A DNA stretch of 46,311 nucleotides from Alphaproteobacteria bacterium. Its GTDB lineage: Bacteria; Pseudomonadota; Alphaproteobacteria; JABAAW01. Position 1 is the stretch's first letter. Each line of letters begins with the position of its first letter. The stretch spans positions 4,942 to 51,252 of the forward strand of contig JABAAW010000007.1 of the NCBI GenBank assembly GCA_014238535.1, read 5' to 3'. Positions 17,607-25,653 of the stretch are shown piece by piece. The translations under genes and the position numbers were made by a program. Under the pieces are notes generated by a model that saw only the letters and a program-made list of their open reading frames with translations, was not told the origin of the DNA and ran no database searches.

Positions 17607-19466
17607 TTATTGCCGCGGTTTGATTGTTTCTAGGAATCGAATTATCTCATTTCCCATACTTTCGGAGTGTTTGCGCAAGGTTTCAGCGTCTTCGAAGACG
17701 GCACTAGCCATTTCTCCTGTGCGTTTTGCTGCGTCTGATACGAAGTTTAACCCGCCCAAGACCTCGCGCGTGCCGGTTGATGTTGCGATAGCGTTTTTGG
17801 ATATAGCCTGCGATGCTTCGTTTTGTGCGGCGACGGTTGAAGCTACTCGGGTTGAGATTGTTCCCATGTTTTGAATAACGTCGGTTATTCGATGGATACC
17901 GTCGACGGCGGTTTTTGTTTGATTTTGCACGTCGAGTATTTGTTTTGATATTTCTTCGGTTGCGCGCGCGGTTTGGCTAGCCAAGTTTTTGACCTCGCTT
18001 GCGACGACGGCGAATCCTTTTCCGCTTTCGCCTGCCCGAGCTGCCTCGATGGTAGCATTTAGAGCTAGTAGGTTTGTTTGGTTTGCGATGTCGTTGATCA
18101 AGTCTACGACCTCACCGATTCGGGCTGTTGAATTTGCGAGAGTTTCGATTCGCTCGTTTGCGTTTTGCGCTTCATTTTCAGCGGCTTTGGTTATGCCTTG
18201 TGATTGAGTTACCTGTTCGAGCACTTTATTGATTGCGGTTGACAGTTCTTCGCCTGCTGAAGACACGGCGTTTATGTTTGAGGCGGTTTTTTCTGTTGAG
18301 ACAGCCATTTCTCCTATCTGCTGTGTGGTTTCCTCTGCTGTTTTTGCGAGCAGGTTAGCGGAGTTATGCAGTTTTTCGATGGAGTTAGTTATTTCGCTAA
18401 AGCTAGCTGTTATACGGTCGTCGAATTGAGTAGCGACTCGCTGAATTTGTTCTGCGCGTCCGCGTTTACCTTCGGTTTCGCTACGCTCGAATGTAATCAG
18501 CGAGTCTCTCTCGACCATATTTTCTTGCAGAACGGCTAGAGCGTGGGCCATTTCGCCGATTTCGTCTCGTCTTCCCATTGAGGGTATGGTATCGGAATAT
18601 TTTCCGCCGATTATGTCTAGCATGATTGCTTTCATGCGCACGATTGTACGAGTTACGCCTAATGACCATGCCCAGCTTATTAGAGTAAGAATTGAACCGA
18701 AAGCGGCGAATCCAAGGACGACTGTATCTGATGCTTCGTTCCACCCAGCGAGCGATTCGGTTATGTCGATGTCGACTTCGAGTATGCCTCGTGTATCGCC
18801 GAGTATCCATCCTCCTCTAGGAGATAGAGGGTTAGTATTGTGGCAATCGACGCATCCCTGTTCGTCCATAATATCTGCGCGAGCTACGCGCACGAAAGTT
18901 TTTCCGATGCTGTTTTCTATGTAGTCGTCCACTATTCTGAGTGGCGATTGCACGAGTTCCTCCCAAATATTTTGTTGGTATTCGCTTAGTGTACGGTCTT
19001 GCCTATTTGGCCATGGATAGGGGCTGTATAGGCTCATGAATACGCCTTCTTGTGTGAAAGTTTCGCTTAGATCGTGCAAGAATGTAGCAGGAGAAGGTAT
19101 TGTTCCGGTAGAGTCCTTGTGGTCGACATTTGCTTGCAATCCAGCCTCCAATGCTTCGTTGACGATGAAGGCGGTATAGTATCGGCGTATTGCTTGTACT
19201 TGCGAGATAGTGCGGCTTCCATTTTTGACGGCTTGTTGCACTAAGAAGGAGCGTACGAAAGGAGGTGATGCGACAGCCAAGATAACGACCATGACTAGCG
19301 TTATCAAAGGTATTGGCAAGACGACTTTCCACTTGATTCCCAATCCGCTACGCCGATGCTGTTGCATTTCTGCTGCGTGTTCGCGCGAGCTGTGCATGGC
19401 TTCTTCGCTTGCTTCGAGTCTTCCGCCTAATTCTTGTTCTTGATTTTGTGTTGAGTAATCGCTCAT
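17607..19466 (-). CDS. Methyl-accepting chemotaxis protein with heme-motif sensor domain
   Basis: A 619-residue transmembrane chemoreceptor. After a 45-residue cytoplasmic leader, TM1 spans about 47-70 and TM2 about 249-270. The periplasmic domain between them carries CVDCH at 205-209, a c-type heme motif. The following [10 protein letters not shown] matches the DUF3365/Tll0287-like sensor domain as I know it. A HAMP domain (about 271-322) and the conserved signalling hairpin follow, the latter including [18 protein letters not shown] and [16 protein letters not shown] see no CheR-binding pentapeptide at the end. The likely input is redox state or a small gas, inferred from the heme motif. 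No che genes are in the window, so it is an orphan receptor here. Confidence 0.92.
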   Translation of the reverse strand: MSDYSTQNQEQELGGRLEASEEAMHSSREHAAEMQQHRRSGLGIKWKVVLPIPLITLVMVVILAVASPPFVRSFLVQQAVKNGSRTISQVQAIRRYYTAFIVNEALEAGLQANVDHKDSTGTIPSPATFLHDLSETFTQEGVFMSLYSPYPWPNRQDRTLSEYQQNIWEELVQSPLRIVDDYIENSIGKTFVRVARADIMDEQGCVDCHNTNPLSPRGGWILGDTRGILEVDIDITESLAGWNEASDTVVLGFAAFGSILTLISWAWSLGVTRTIVRMKAIMLDIIGGKYSDTIPSMGRRDEIGEMAHALAVLQENMVERDSLITFERSETEGKRGRAEQIQRVATQFDDRITASFSEITNSIEKLHNSANLLAKTAEETTQQIGEMAVSTEKTASNINAVSSAGEELSTAINKVLEQVTQSQGITKAAENEAQNANERIETLANSTARIGEVVDLINDIANQTNLLALNATIEAARAGESGKGFAVVASEVKNLASQTARATEEISKQILDVQNQTKTAVDGIHRITDVIQNMGTISTRVASTVAAQNEASQAISKNAIATSTGTREVLGGLNFVSDAAKRTGEMASAVFEDAETLRKHSESMGNEIIRFLETIKPRQ

Positions 19467-19919
19467 CGCGTACCCTCAGTGACAGCGCCTTTGACTATGC
19501 TTGTGTTTGTGCTTTTTTTTCTGCTCACTCTTCTTTTCATGTTTGCTGCCTATTTATTATGCGCTGATGCTTCAAGTGGAGCAAAAAACATGCCGAATAT
19601 TTTTGTCGGAGATAGTTTTTTCATCGAGGTCTGCGAGCGAGGCTCATCTGTTTTTTGAAACGTTTTTTGATTGACTTAGTACTAATCTGGTAGGGTACTG
19701 TAAGCTTGTTATTATACAAAATTATTTTTGTTTTTCTAGTATTAGTTTATATTTTATCGAGAATTATTTTATCGAGCTAATTTCTGAGTTGCTTTAGCAT
19801 TTGTTTTTGCAGGTAGCTTGTTTCAGGTATTTTTTTAGGTATGAAGTTATTTTCTGCTATGAGTGGTTATATTATAGATGAAGTTGCTGCGCTGTGGTTT
19901 GCCGCGGGAGATTTAGAAG
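19467..19919. other. 453-bp intergenic region between divergent genes
   Basis: AT-rich spacer between the chemoreceptor and the amidohydrolase. A TTGACT near 19671 is the only promoter-like element noticed, and no well-spaced -10 follows it. No RNA gene or ORF could be supported. Confidence 0.4.
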
Positions 19920-20717
19920 ATGTTTAGCGTTCTCTCGAGAGCGGATGTTGGTGAGGTTGTTTTCATTGAGAATGAATCGGTGGCGGGGGTTGAAACCTCG
20001 CGCTGTGATGGAGCGGGGCTGCGTACGTTAGTTTTATGTGATCATGCGACCTCGCGCGTACCTGCGGCTTTTGGCACTGTTGATGAGCGTATTTTGCTCG
20101 ACCATTACGGCTGGGACCTAGGAGCGTTGTGCGTTGCGCGTGTTCTGTCAGAGGAGTTACGCTTGCCGTTGATTCGCTCGAACTTCTCTAGATTACTGAT
20201 CGATCCGAACAGGGGAGAGGATGCGAAGGATTTGATTCGCGATGATTTGTTGTTGCCGCTGAACGAGCGGCTGGACTCTGAGAAGCGCAAGCAGAGACTT
20301 GCGCTATTTTACGCTCCCTACCATCGCGAAATAGAAGATTTTTTGGATCGTAGATTTGAGCGCGGAGATAGCATTGAGTTTATTATTTCGGTGCATACGT
20401 TCACGCCTAGGTTATCTGACGAGGTTAGGGTATGGGAGACGGGCTTGATTTACGATGTTAGTAGCGTAGAGGATAGTGATTGCGCGCGTTTTTTCATGGG
20501 TTTTTTGCGCGATGCGGGTTATTGCGTTGGCGACAACGAACCTTATCCTCCCTTGCGAGGCGACAGCCTTGCCCGCCATGCGAGTAAGCGTGGTATAGTT
20601 AGTATTGGTATTGAGATAAGGAACAATTTGGTTTTAGATTCGCAAGGTCAAGAGAAGTGGGGGGCATTATTGGCAAGGGCTGTCGAGGGTTGGCGTAGTG
20701 GGGCTGGTAGCAGCTGA
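19920..20717 (+). CDS. N-formylglutamate amidohydrolase family protein
   Basis: A 265-residue member of the N-formylglutamate amidohydrolase (HutG-like) family, zinc hydrolases that release glutamate from formylglutamate in histidine breakdown. Conserved parts are LVLCDHATSRVP (about residues 39-50), DHYGWDLGA, SRLLIDPNRG, VHTFTPRL and a C-terminal GIEIRNNL. The start ATG has GGGAG about 9 bases upstream. No other hut gene is nearby, so the true substrate may be another acylated amino acid or peptide. The neighbours, a chemoreceptor and a methyltransferase on the other strand, give no functional hint. Confidence 0.88.
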   Translation: MFSVLSRADVGEVVFIENESVAGVETSRCDGAGLRTLVLCDHATSRVPAAFGTVDERILLDHYGWDLGALCVARVLSEELRLPLIRSNFSRLLIDPNRGEDAKDLIRDDLLLPLNERLDSEKRKQRLALFYAPYHREIEDFLDRRFERGDSIEFIISVHTFTPRLSDEVRVWETGLIYDVSSVEDSDCARFFMGFLRDAGYCVGDNEPYPPLRGDSLARHASKRGIVSIGIEIRNNLVLDSQGQEKWGALLARAVEGWRSGAGSS

Positions 20718-20794
20718 TATAATTTATTTGTGTATTTATATTTATTAGAAGATAGCTGAAAGATATAGTGGATAAGATTTTGGAATATTAAAAT

Positions 20795-21535
20795 TCATAC
20801 CTTTTTTGCTAAGAAACGACACCTTACATAGTCTGCGACCCAGTTGTTATTTTTGTTTCGTAGTTTGCTTGCAAGCGTATTTTCGATGGCTTGCATGAAC
20901 GAGGATTTCTTTTCGGTTGGTATGTCTTGCATGAATGGTGTAGCGAATGTGTCGAGCCATCCGACGAGGTTGGTTGGTAATGTTGTTGGTCTTTCGAAAA
21001 CACTTATTTCGACGACTTTAAAACCATTTTTCTCTAGTTTTAGCCTATATTCTGTTTCATCTGGAAAGTACCAGGGGTTATAATTATCGCCATTCAGGTT
21101 AAGATTTTGTAGTTGTGCGTATATTGCATCGACGATTGTTTTGATATTATTTTTTGCCCCGAATTCTGCGCAGAAGCGTCCATTTGTCTTTAGTGCTTGA
21201 TAGACATTACTGATCACTGCGTTGGGATTTTTCATCCAGTGCAGAGCGGCATTGGAAAAGACGGCATTGAATTTATTATTGAAGTTCATTTTTTGTGCGT
21301 CGAGGACTTGCGCGTTGATGCCATTGTTTTTGGCAGCTTTGACCATCTGTGGACTATTATCTATTGCGTAGACGGAACAGTTGAATTGCGAGATTTTTTT
21401 TGTAAGTTCTCCATTTCCGCAACCTATATCTAGGATTTTTTCTTTGGGTTTAGGAGAAAGGAGATTGAGTAAATCTTGCCCGAGTATGGGTACATAATCA
21501 GCGTTATGCTTGTACTTATCGACGTTCCACTTCAT
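20795..21535 (-). CDS. Class I SAM-dependent methyltransferase
   Basis: A 246-residue methyltransferase with a Rossmann-like fold. The AdoMet-binding motif I is ILDIGCGNGELT (about residues 35-46), the acidic residue after strand 2 is in VYAIDNSPQM, and motif IV reads FNAVFSNAALHWM. This order and the NAALHW segment resemble trans-aconitate methyltransferase (Tam) and related small-molecule enzymes. The C-terminus PTNLVGWLDTFATPF is also Tam-like. The substrate cannot be fixed from sequence, so no symbol is given. It lies downstream of the tRNA-Lys gene on the same strand, 85 bases away. Confidence 0.85.
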   Translation of the reverse strand: MKWNVDKYKHNADYVPILGQDLLNLLSPKPKEKILDIGCGNGELTKKISQFNCSVYAIDNSPQMVKAAKNNGINAQVLDAQKMNFNNKFNAVFSNAALHWMKNPNAVISNVYQALKTNGRFCAEFGAKNNIKTIVDAIYAQLQNLNLNGDNYNPWYFPDETEYRLKLEKNGFKVVEISVFERPTTLPTNLVGWLDTFATPFMQDIPTEKKSSFMQAIENTLASKLRNKNNNWVADYVRCRFLAKKV

Positions 21536-21658
21536 GCTTTTGCAAGTTGTCTACGGCTTTGTGGGCTTTGTGCTATTTACGAGATGTTTATATGTATGAT
21601 CGACTTTTGAGTCGTAAAAGCGAGCCCGACAGGATTCGAACCTGTGACCTACTGATTA

Positions 21659-21969
21659 CTCACTACTACGGCTTTCACCGCCCCTTCTATTTGCTATTGC
21701 GCTTGCTTTTTCGACGGTTAGGTCGATTAGCTAGATGGGTTTGTAGTCCGGACTGTCCCTTCACCCTTGCGTTACCCCCTTGCGTTCCCCCCTTGCGTTT
21801 TACCTTTGCGCTTTGCATTAGGGTGTGCGCCGTCCAGTCTCTACACCTTCCCTTTCCTTTCGGCTAGGGCTTGGCTCGGGATTGCCAGCAAGCGTTGTTA
21901 TGCTTTTTGAGGTTTCCCCGACTTTGACGCCTTATCAGTCGCTTGTTTCCAAGCGATGCTCCCATTACA
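21659..21969 (-). ncRNA. Group I intron (Azoarcus-like, IC3 type) in tRNA-Lys
   Basis: A 311-nt presumably self-splicing intron. Read on the minus strand it has an internal guide GGGAG able to pair with the exon end CUUUU (P1), and P2 TCGCTTG/CAAGCGA capped by GAAA. P3 is GCGTC with GAC(GG)CGC. GGCAATCCCGAGCCAAGC and GAAGGTGTAGAGACTGGACGGC-type core segments form P4-P7, and ACAGTCC is the second P7 strand. A P9-like hairpin closes on GAAA, and the terminal G is at 21659. The segments GAGCCAAGC and GAAGGTGTAGAGACT match the Azoarcus tRNA-Ile intron as I remember it. No endonuclease ORF fits inside. The P8 region is enlarged by tandem repeats. Subclass is inferred. Confidence 0.92.
21762..21800 (-). 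repeat. 13-bp tandem repeat inside the intron (P8 region)
   Basis: Three units with exact 13-base period (TTGCGTT at 21767, 21780 and 21793 on the plus strand), with a fourth degenerate unit at 21801-21813. They lie between the two strands expected to form P8. Confidence 0.85.
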
Positions 21970-22014
21970 AAAGTCAGTTGCTCTACCGACTGAGCTACGG
22001 GCCCACTTTCCCTC

Positions 22015-22042
22015 ACCATACAACTGATGGCTATTGTGTCAA
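22015..22042 (-). promoter_or_regulatory. Promoter of tRNA-Lys
   Basis: Minus-strand TTGACA (22042-22037), a 16-base spacer and TATGGT (22020-22015) end 10 bases before the first tRNA base. The consensus -35 and position fit a stable-RNA promoter. Confidence 0.7.
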
Positions 22043-22086
22043 TAGAACTTTTACAAAAAGAGCTTTTATAAAATGGCTATATATTT

Positions 22087-22698
22087 TTATGGGAACAGCC
22101 TTTGCCATGCGAATTTGTTGCTATTGTTTTTTTCGCAGATGAATCGATCGTGTAACCGCGAGCTGTTTGCGGCTTGCCAGAATTCGTATCGTTGAGGCTT
22201 TATGGAGAATCCGCCCCAGAATTCGGGGCGCGGTATATTTTTTCCTGCGAATTTTTGTTCGAGTATTTTGGTTTTTTCCTCTAGATATTCGCGTGAGCCG
22301 AGCGTTTGCGATTGTTTAGAGCTCCAAGCGCCGATTTGAGCTTTTTGCACGCGTGTTGCGAAGTATTCGTCGGCTTCCTCACTTGTTGTCCGAGTTACTG
22401 TTCCTGATATTCGAACCTGTCTCCCTAGTTTTTGCCAATAGAATAGTATTGCTGCGTATGGGTTTTTGTTGATTTCTTGTGCTTTTTGGCTTGAGTAGTT
22501 TGTGAAGAAGACGAAGCTTTGTGGCGAATGTTTTTTCAGTAGAACTACTCTTGAGTTCACTTTTCCTTTAGCCGAGCTAGTAGCGAGTACCATGGCATTA
22601 GCTTCGCCGTTTTCGACTAGGGTTGCTTTTTGTAACCATTGGCAAAAGAGTTTGAATGGATCGGTATCGTTGGTTATATTTAATTGCTTATCTTGCAT
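22087..22698 (-). CDS. pdxH: Pyridoxamine 5'-phosphate oxidase
   Basis: PdxH oxidises pyridoxine- or pyridoxamine-phosphate to the cofactor PLP using FMN. The 203 residues fit the family (about 200-220). Recognisable parts are DPFKLFCQWL, NAMVLATSSAKGKVNSRVVL (FMN phosphate region), FFTNYSSQKAQEI, ILFYWQKLGRQVRISG, and the C-terminal signature RPEFWGGFSIKP with the active-site segment SRLHDR. It sits just upstream of the tRNA-Lys gene on the same strand and diverges from the FlaG-like gene. It is the only PLP-synthesis gene in the window, though the PLP enzyme SufS also lies in it. Confidence 0.96.
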   Translation of the reverse strand: MQDKQLNITNDTDPFKLFCQWLQKATLVENGEANAMVLATSSAKGKVNSRVVLLKKHSPQSFVFFTNYSSQKAQEINKNPYAAILFYWQKLGRQVRISGTVTRTTSEEADEYFATRVQKAQIGAWSSKQSQTLGSREYLEEKTKILEQKFAGKNIPRPEFWGGFSIKPQRYEFWQAANSSRLHDRFICEKNNSNKFAWQRLFP

Positions 22699-22812
22699 AT
22701 TTTTTATAATAGCACTTGATTTACTGCCAAGAAAGATGCTATTATACCACTGTCATGTTATCTGTGGCAGAATGCTAATGATGAACGGTGTATAAGGGGA
22801 TTAAAGAGTAGT

Positions 22813-23331
22813 ATGGCAGAAATTTCGATTACGCAAGCAGTGACTCAAGCGCAGGCTCTTCAGCCTGCTCCGCAGGCGGCTGCGCCGACGGTTGATGTCG
22901 GCAATTCACCTGGTGCTGTTCGCTCTGATCAGGTTGTTAATGTTTCGGCGCGAATAAGCGGTGATGGTAGCGGTCGGCCGCAGCAGGACCCAGGTCAACC
23001 GCAAGGCGAGATAGTAGATAGGATTGCGGATGATAATGAGCAAGCGTCTGCGAACATTGTACTTAATCGCACGAACGGCTCTGAGAATGTTGTTGTAAGG
23101 TTGCGCTATTCGGTTTCGGAGGAGCAGGTATATCTAGAGATAGTTGATTTGGATACGAACGCTACGCTAGGTCGAGTTCCCCGCGAGCGAGTGCAGGGTG
23201 TGGCAGAGCCATTGCCTATTGCTACTAGCGATGAATCGACGGGGGTGTCTTCTTCGGGGCAATTTCGCTCTCCGCAGGCTGCGGTATCAGACATCAACGA
23301 ATCGCTTGAGCGTTTTTTCGAGCAGGTATAG
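22813..23331 (+). CDS. FlaG-like hypothetical protein
   Basis: A 172-residue soluble protein. Residues 1 to about 85 are Gln/Ala/Pro/Gly/Asp-rich and look disordered. A compact part at about 92-135 reads VVVRLRYSVSEEQVYLEIVD, then TNATLGRVPRERV. This resembles the FlaG family pattern (a short sheet ending in a D-xxT-x-xxxR-xIP-xE motif). FlaG proteins sit in flagellar operons and influence filament length, but no flagellar gene flanks this one, so the assignment is tentative. The tail ends in a Ser-rich stretch and an amphipathic ESLERFFEQV. The start has AGGGGA about 20 bases upstream, which is distant for a ribosome site. Confidence 0.55.
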   Translation: MAEISITQAVTQAQALQPAPQAAAPTVDVGNSPGAVRSDQVVNVSARISGDGSGRPQQDPGQPQGEIVDRIADDNEQASANIVLNRTNGSENVVVRLRYSVSEEQVYLEIVDLDTNATLGRVPRERVQGVAEPLPIATSDESTGVSSSGQFRSPQAAVSDINESLERFFEQV

Positions 23332-23565
23332 ATTTTTTCGTCCCTGATCGGCTTTCTTGAGCTTTTAGGCTCTTTTAGGCTTTAGTTTTTCTAATTTTTG
23401 ACGCGTTAGCGTTCTTGTGCTTGACTCTTACAGGCAAGGGTATAGACTACTGCGTAGTTTACCTCTTGGTATATTGTTTTTTGTGCGCTTTTGTTTTGCA
23501 TTTTTGGCATATTTAGCTGAGTTTGGGTAAAAGGATTCATATTAGATATAAAGGGAGAAGAATCC

Positions 23566-25164
23566 ATGAAGAAAAATGAAAAAGGTTCCGTGAAGAAAAC
23601 AGACCTTGTTGCAAAGGTAGGTCCGCTTAAGGGATTGAATGTTGCGGTGTCTCTGTGGTCGAAAGTGCTTGTTTTATCGCTGATAATCTATGCTTTTGCG
23701 TGGTCTGAACATGCGGAGAGTTCGTTTGGCGCGATTAACGGTTGGATACTGAAGGGAATGAAGTGGTATTACATCGGTTTAGTAGCGGTGTTGCTTTTTT
23801 ATGTTGTTTGGCTGATGCTGAGCCGCTTTGGTAGTATACGTCTTGGTAAGGACACGGACCGCCCTGAGTTTTCGTCATTTTCGTGGTTTGCGATGCTATT
23901 TGGCGCTGGCATGGGAATAGGATTAGTATTCTGGTCGATAGCGGAGCCGATATACCACTTGCAAAGCAATCCGTTTATTACGCCTGAGATGGCGGGAACT
24001 CCTGAGGCGGCGCAGGTTGCGATGCGTCTTACTTTTTTCCATTGGGGTTTGCATCCTTGGGCTATTTATGTATTTGTGGGACTCACGCTTGCGTATTTTA
24101 GTTACCGCAAGGGATTGCCTTTGACGATTCGCTCGTCGCTGTATCCTATTATTGGCAATCGTATATATGGTCCGATTGGTCATGCTGCGGACATCATGGC
24201 GATTCTGGGAACGGTTTTTGGTATTGCGACTTCGTTGGGATTAGGAGTCCAGCAGATAGCGACTGGTCTGCATCATCTTACGGGTATAGGCTTTTTTGTT
24301 ATGGAGAATGCGGAAGGCAATCTGGTTCCGAGCAATGTAGCGATGGTAACGCTTATAGCGCTCATATCGGGAATAGCTACGATTTCGGTTGTTTCAGGAG
24401 TAGGCAAGGGCATTAGGATTTTGTCTGAGTTTAACTTATGGCTATCGATCACGATTCTTGCGTTTTTCATAGCGTTTGGTCCGACTAGGTATTTGCTGAA
24501 TTCGTTTTTACAGAATCTTGGAGATTACATCGGTCATGTTGTGCCGCTTAGTTTTTGGTCTGATGCGAACAAGGATGGAGATTGGCAAGGCTGGTGGACT
24601 GCGTTCTACTGGGGCTGGTGGATATCTTGGGCGCCATTTGTTGGAATGTTTATCGCGCGCATTAGTAAGGGTCGAACGATTCGCGAGTTTGTTGCTGGCG
24701 TGTTGCTTGTCCCTACTTTGCTTGGGTTTATCTGGCTTACGCTATTTGGCGGTACGGCTATGCACATCCAGCTATTTGGTGGCGGTGGCATAATCGAGGC
24801 TGTTAATCAGGATGTGACTCTTGCTCTTTATTCGACTTTTAACGCGATGGACGTCAGTGCATTTTTGGCGAAGTTAGCGGCGACTCTAGCAACACTGCTT
24901 ATTGCGACATATTTCATCACCTCGTCTGACTCTGGCACGCTTGTTGTGAATACTTTGATGTCGATGGGTGATCCGAATCCACCGGTTGTGCATCGGGTTA
25001 TTTGGGGAGTTGGCGAGGGAGCTGTTGCGGCGGTGCTGTTGCTGACTGGAGGTTTGAAGACCTTGCAGACTGCGGCGATAGCGGCTGCGTTGCCCTTTGC
25101 TATCATAATTGCCTTTATGATATTGGGTCTCACTAAGTCTCTACATCAGGAAAAGACGACTTGA
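23566..25164 (+). CDS. BCCT-family betaine/choline/carnitine-type transporter
   Basis: A 532-residue secondary transporter with about 12 membrane helices. Family marks are the glycine-rich helix FGAGMGIGLVFWSIAEP (about residues 111-127), FFHWGLHPWAIY, and the aromatic signature WGWWISWAPFVGMFIARISK, which carries the substrate-binding tryptophan box. These support uptake of a quaternary ammonium compound such as glycine betaine or choline, coupled to sodium or protons. A strong ribosome site (AGGGAGAAG) precedes the ATG. It lacks the long regulatory C-terminal tail of osmosensing BetP, and the exact substrate is open. The gene is monocistronic, ending in a terminator at 25293-25326. Confidence 0.95.
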   Translation: MKKNEKGSVKKTDLVAKVGPLKGLNVAVSLWSKVLVLSLIIYAFAWSEHAESSFGAINGWILKGMKWYYIGLVAVLLFYVVWLMLSRFGSIRLGKDTDRPEFSSFSWFAMLFGAGMGIGLVFWSIAEPIYHLQSNPFITPEMAGTPEAAQVAMRLTFFHWGLHPWAIYVFVGLTLAYFSYRKGLPLTIRSSLYPIIGNRIYGPIGHAADIMAILGTVFGIATSLGLGVQQIATGLHHLTGIGFFVMENAEGNLVPSNVAMVTLIALISGIATISVVSGVGKGIRILSEFNLWLSITILAFFIAFGPTRYLLNSFLQNLGDYIGHVVPLSFWSDANKDGDWQGWWTAFYWGWWISWAPFVGMFIARISKGRTIREFVAGVLLVPTLLGFIWLTLFGGTAMHIQLFGGGGIIEAVNQDVTLALYSTFNAMDVSAFLAKLAATLATLLIATYFITSSDSGTLVVNTLMSMGDPNPPVVHRVIWGVGEGAVAAVLLLTGGLKTLQTAAIAAALPFAIIIAFMILGLTKSLHQEKTT

Positions 25165-25292
25165 CTTGAGAGATAGAGGTTTAAAGGTCTGGTACTTGGG
25201 TGCTGTTGGGTAGGGTAGCATTGGCAAATTTGCGGATGTTTTCTTATCCTTTACGGGTTGCTTGAGAGGACTTGAGAATATGGACTACAGGA

Positions 25293-25326
25293 AGCCTCGC
25301 TCCTTTATTGGATGCGGGGCTTTTTG
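25293..25326 (+). terminator. Terminator of the BCCT transporter gene
   Basis: AGCCTCGC (25293-25300) pairs with GCGGGGCT (ending at 25321) through one G-T wobble. The loop contains a further TCC/GGA pairing, and a T run follows immediately. It is a good intrinsic terminator. Confidence 0.85.
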
Positions 25327-25436
25327 TTGTTTATTTGGATAGCAGATAGAAGAATAGTGCTGAGTGCGACTATGCATTGATGCTACTAGAGTCCGAGACT
25401 TAGTAAAGACTTGGCTCAAGTGAGTGAATGATTTTG

Positions 25437-25474
25437 CAAGAGTAACTTACAAGAGTAACTTACAAGAGTAACTT
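25437..25474 (+). repeat. 13-bp tandem repeat, three copies
   Basis: CAAGAGTAACTTA occurs twice at 25437-25462 and a third copy lacking only the last base ends at 25474. Non-coding. Confidence 0.9.
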
Positions 25475-25653
25475 TTTTGCATAACTTTATGGGCGCTTGT
25501 TAGGCAGGCAGACTGACTTGCTCAGTTATGGCTTTTGTAATTTAGCTGGCGTAATTTTTTGCTGTAACCCCCCTATAGCCCCCCTTGGTGAAGTTTTCAT
25601 GCTATGCTTCGCTAGGTGTGATTAGCACTTGCTAGCGTACTGCTATTATTTTT

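Larger units (their letters stand above)
21621..22004 (-). tRNA. tRNA-Lys(UUU) interrupted by a group I intron
   Basis: Two halves of a tRNA lie 311 bases apart on the minus strand. The 5' exon is 22004-21970 (35 nt) and the 3' exon 21658-21621 (38 nt). Joined they give a 73-nt tRNA with acceptor GGGCCCG/CGGGCTC (one G-U pair), D arm GCTC/GAGC, anticodon stem ACTGA/TCAGT around CTTTTAA, T arm ACAGG/CCTGT with TTCGAAT, and discriminator G. The anticodon TTT gives lysine. CCA is not encoded. The insertion lies between anticodon positions 35 and 36 if the intron ends in G. Because T occurs on both sides, the junction could slide by one base. Without splicing the tRNA could not work. Confidence 0.93.
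25165..25653. other. 489-bp intergenic region with terminator and tandem repeat
   Basis: Holds the terminator after the BCCT gene (25293-25326) and a 13-bp tandem repeat (25437-25474). No gene or RNA is supported elsewhere, and no clear promoter for the ABC gene was found. Confidence 0.5.

Noticed and set aside
21621-21660. Reading the tRNA-Lys halves as decayed or separate split half-genes
   Set aside because: Both halves pair perfectly once joined, a promoter is present and the insert has a full group I core, so an intron is the simpler explanation.
21547-22142. Two plus-strand frames of about 105 codons across the tRNA-Lys locus
   Set aside because: They overlap the tRNA exons and intron on the other strand and have no ribosome site or protein-like pattern.
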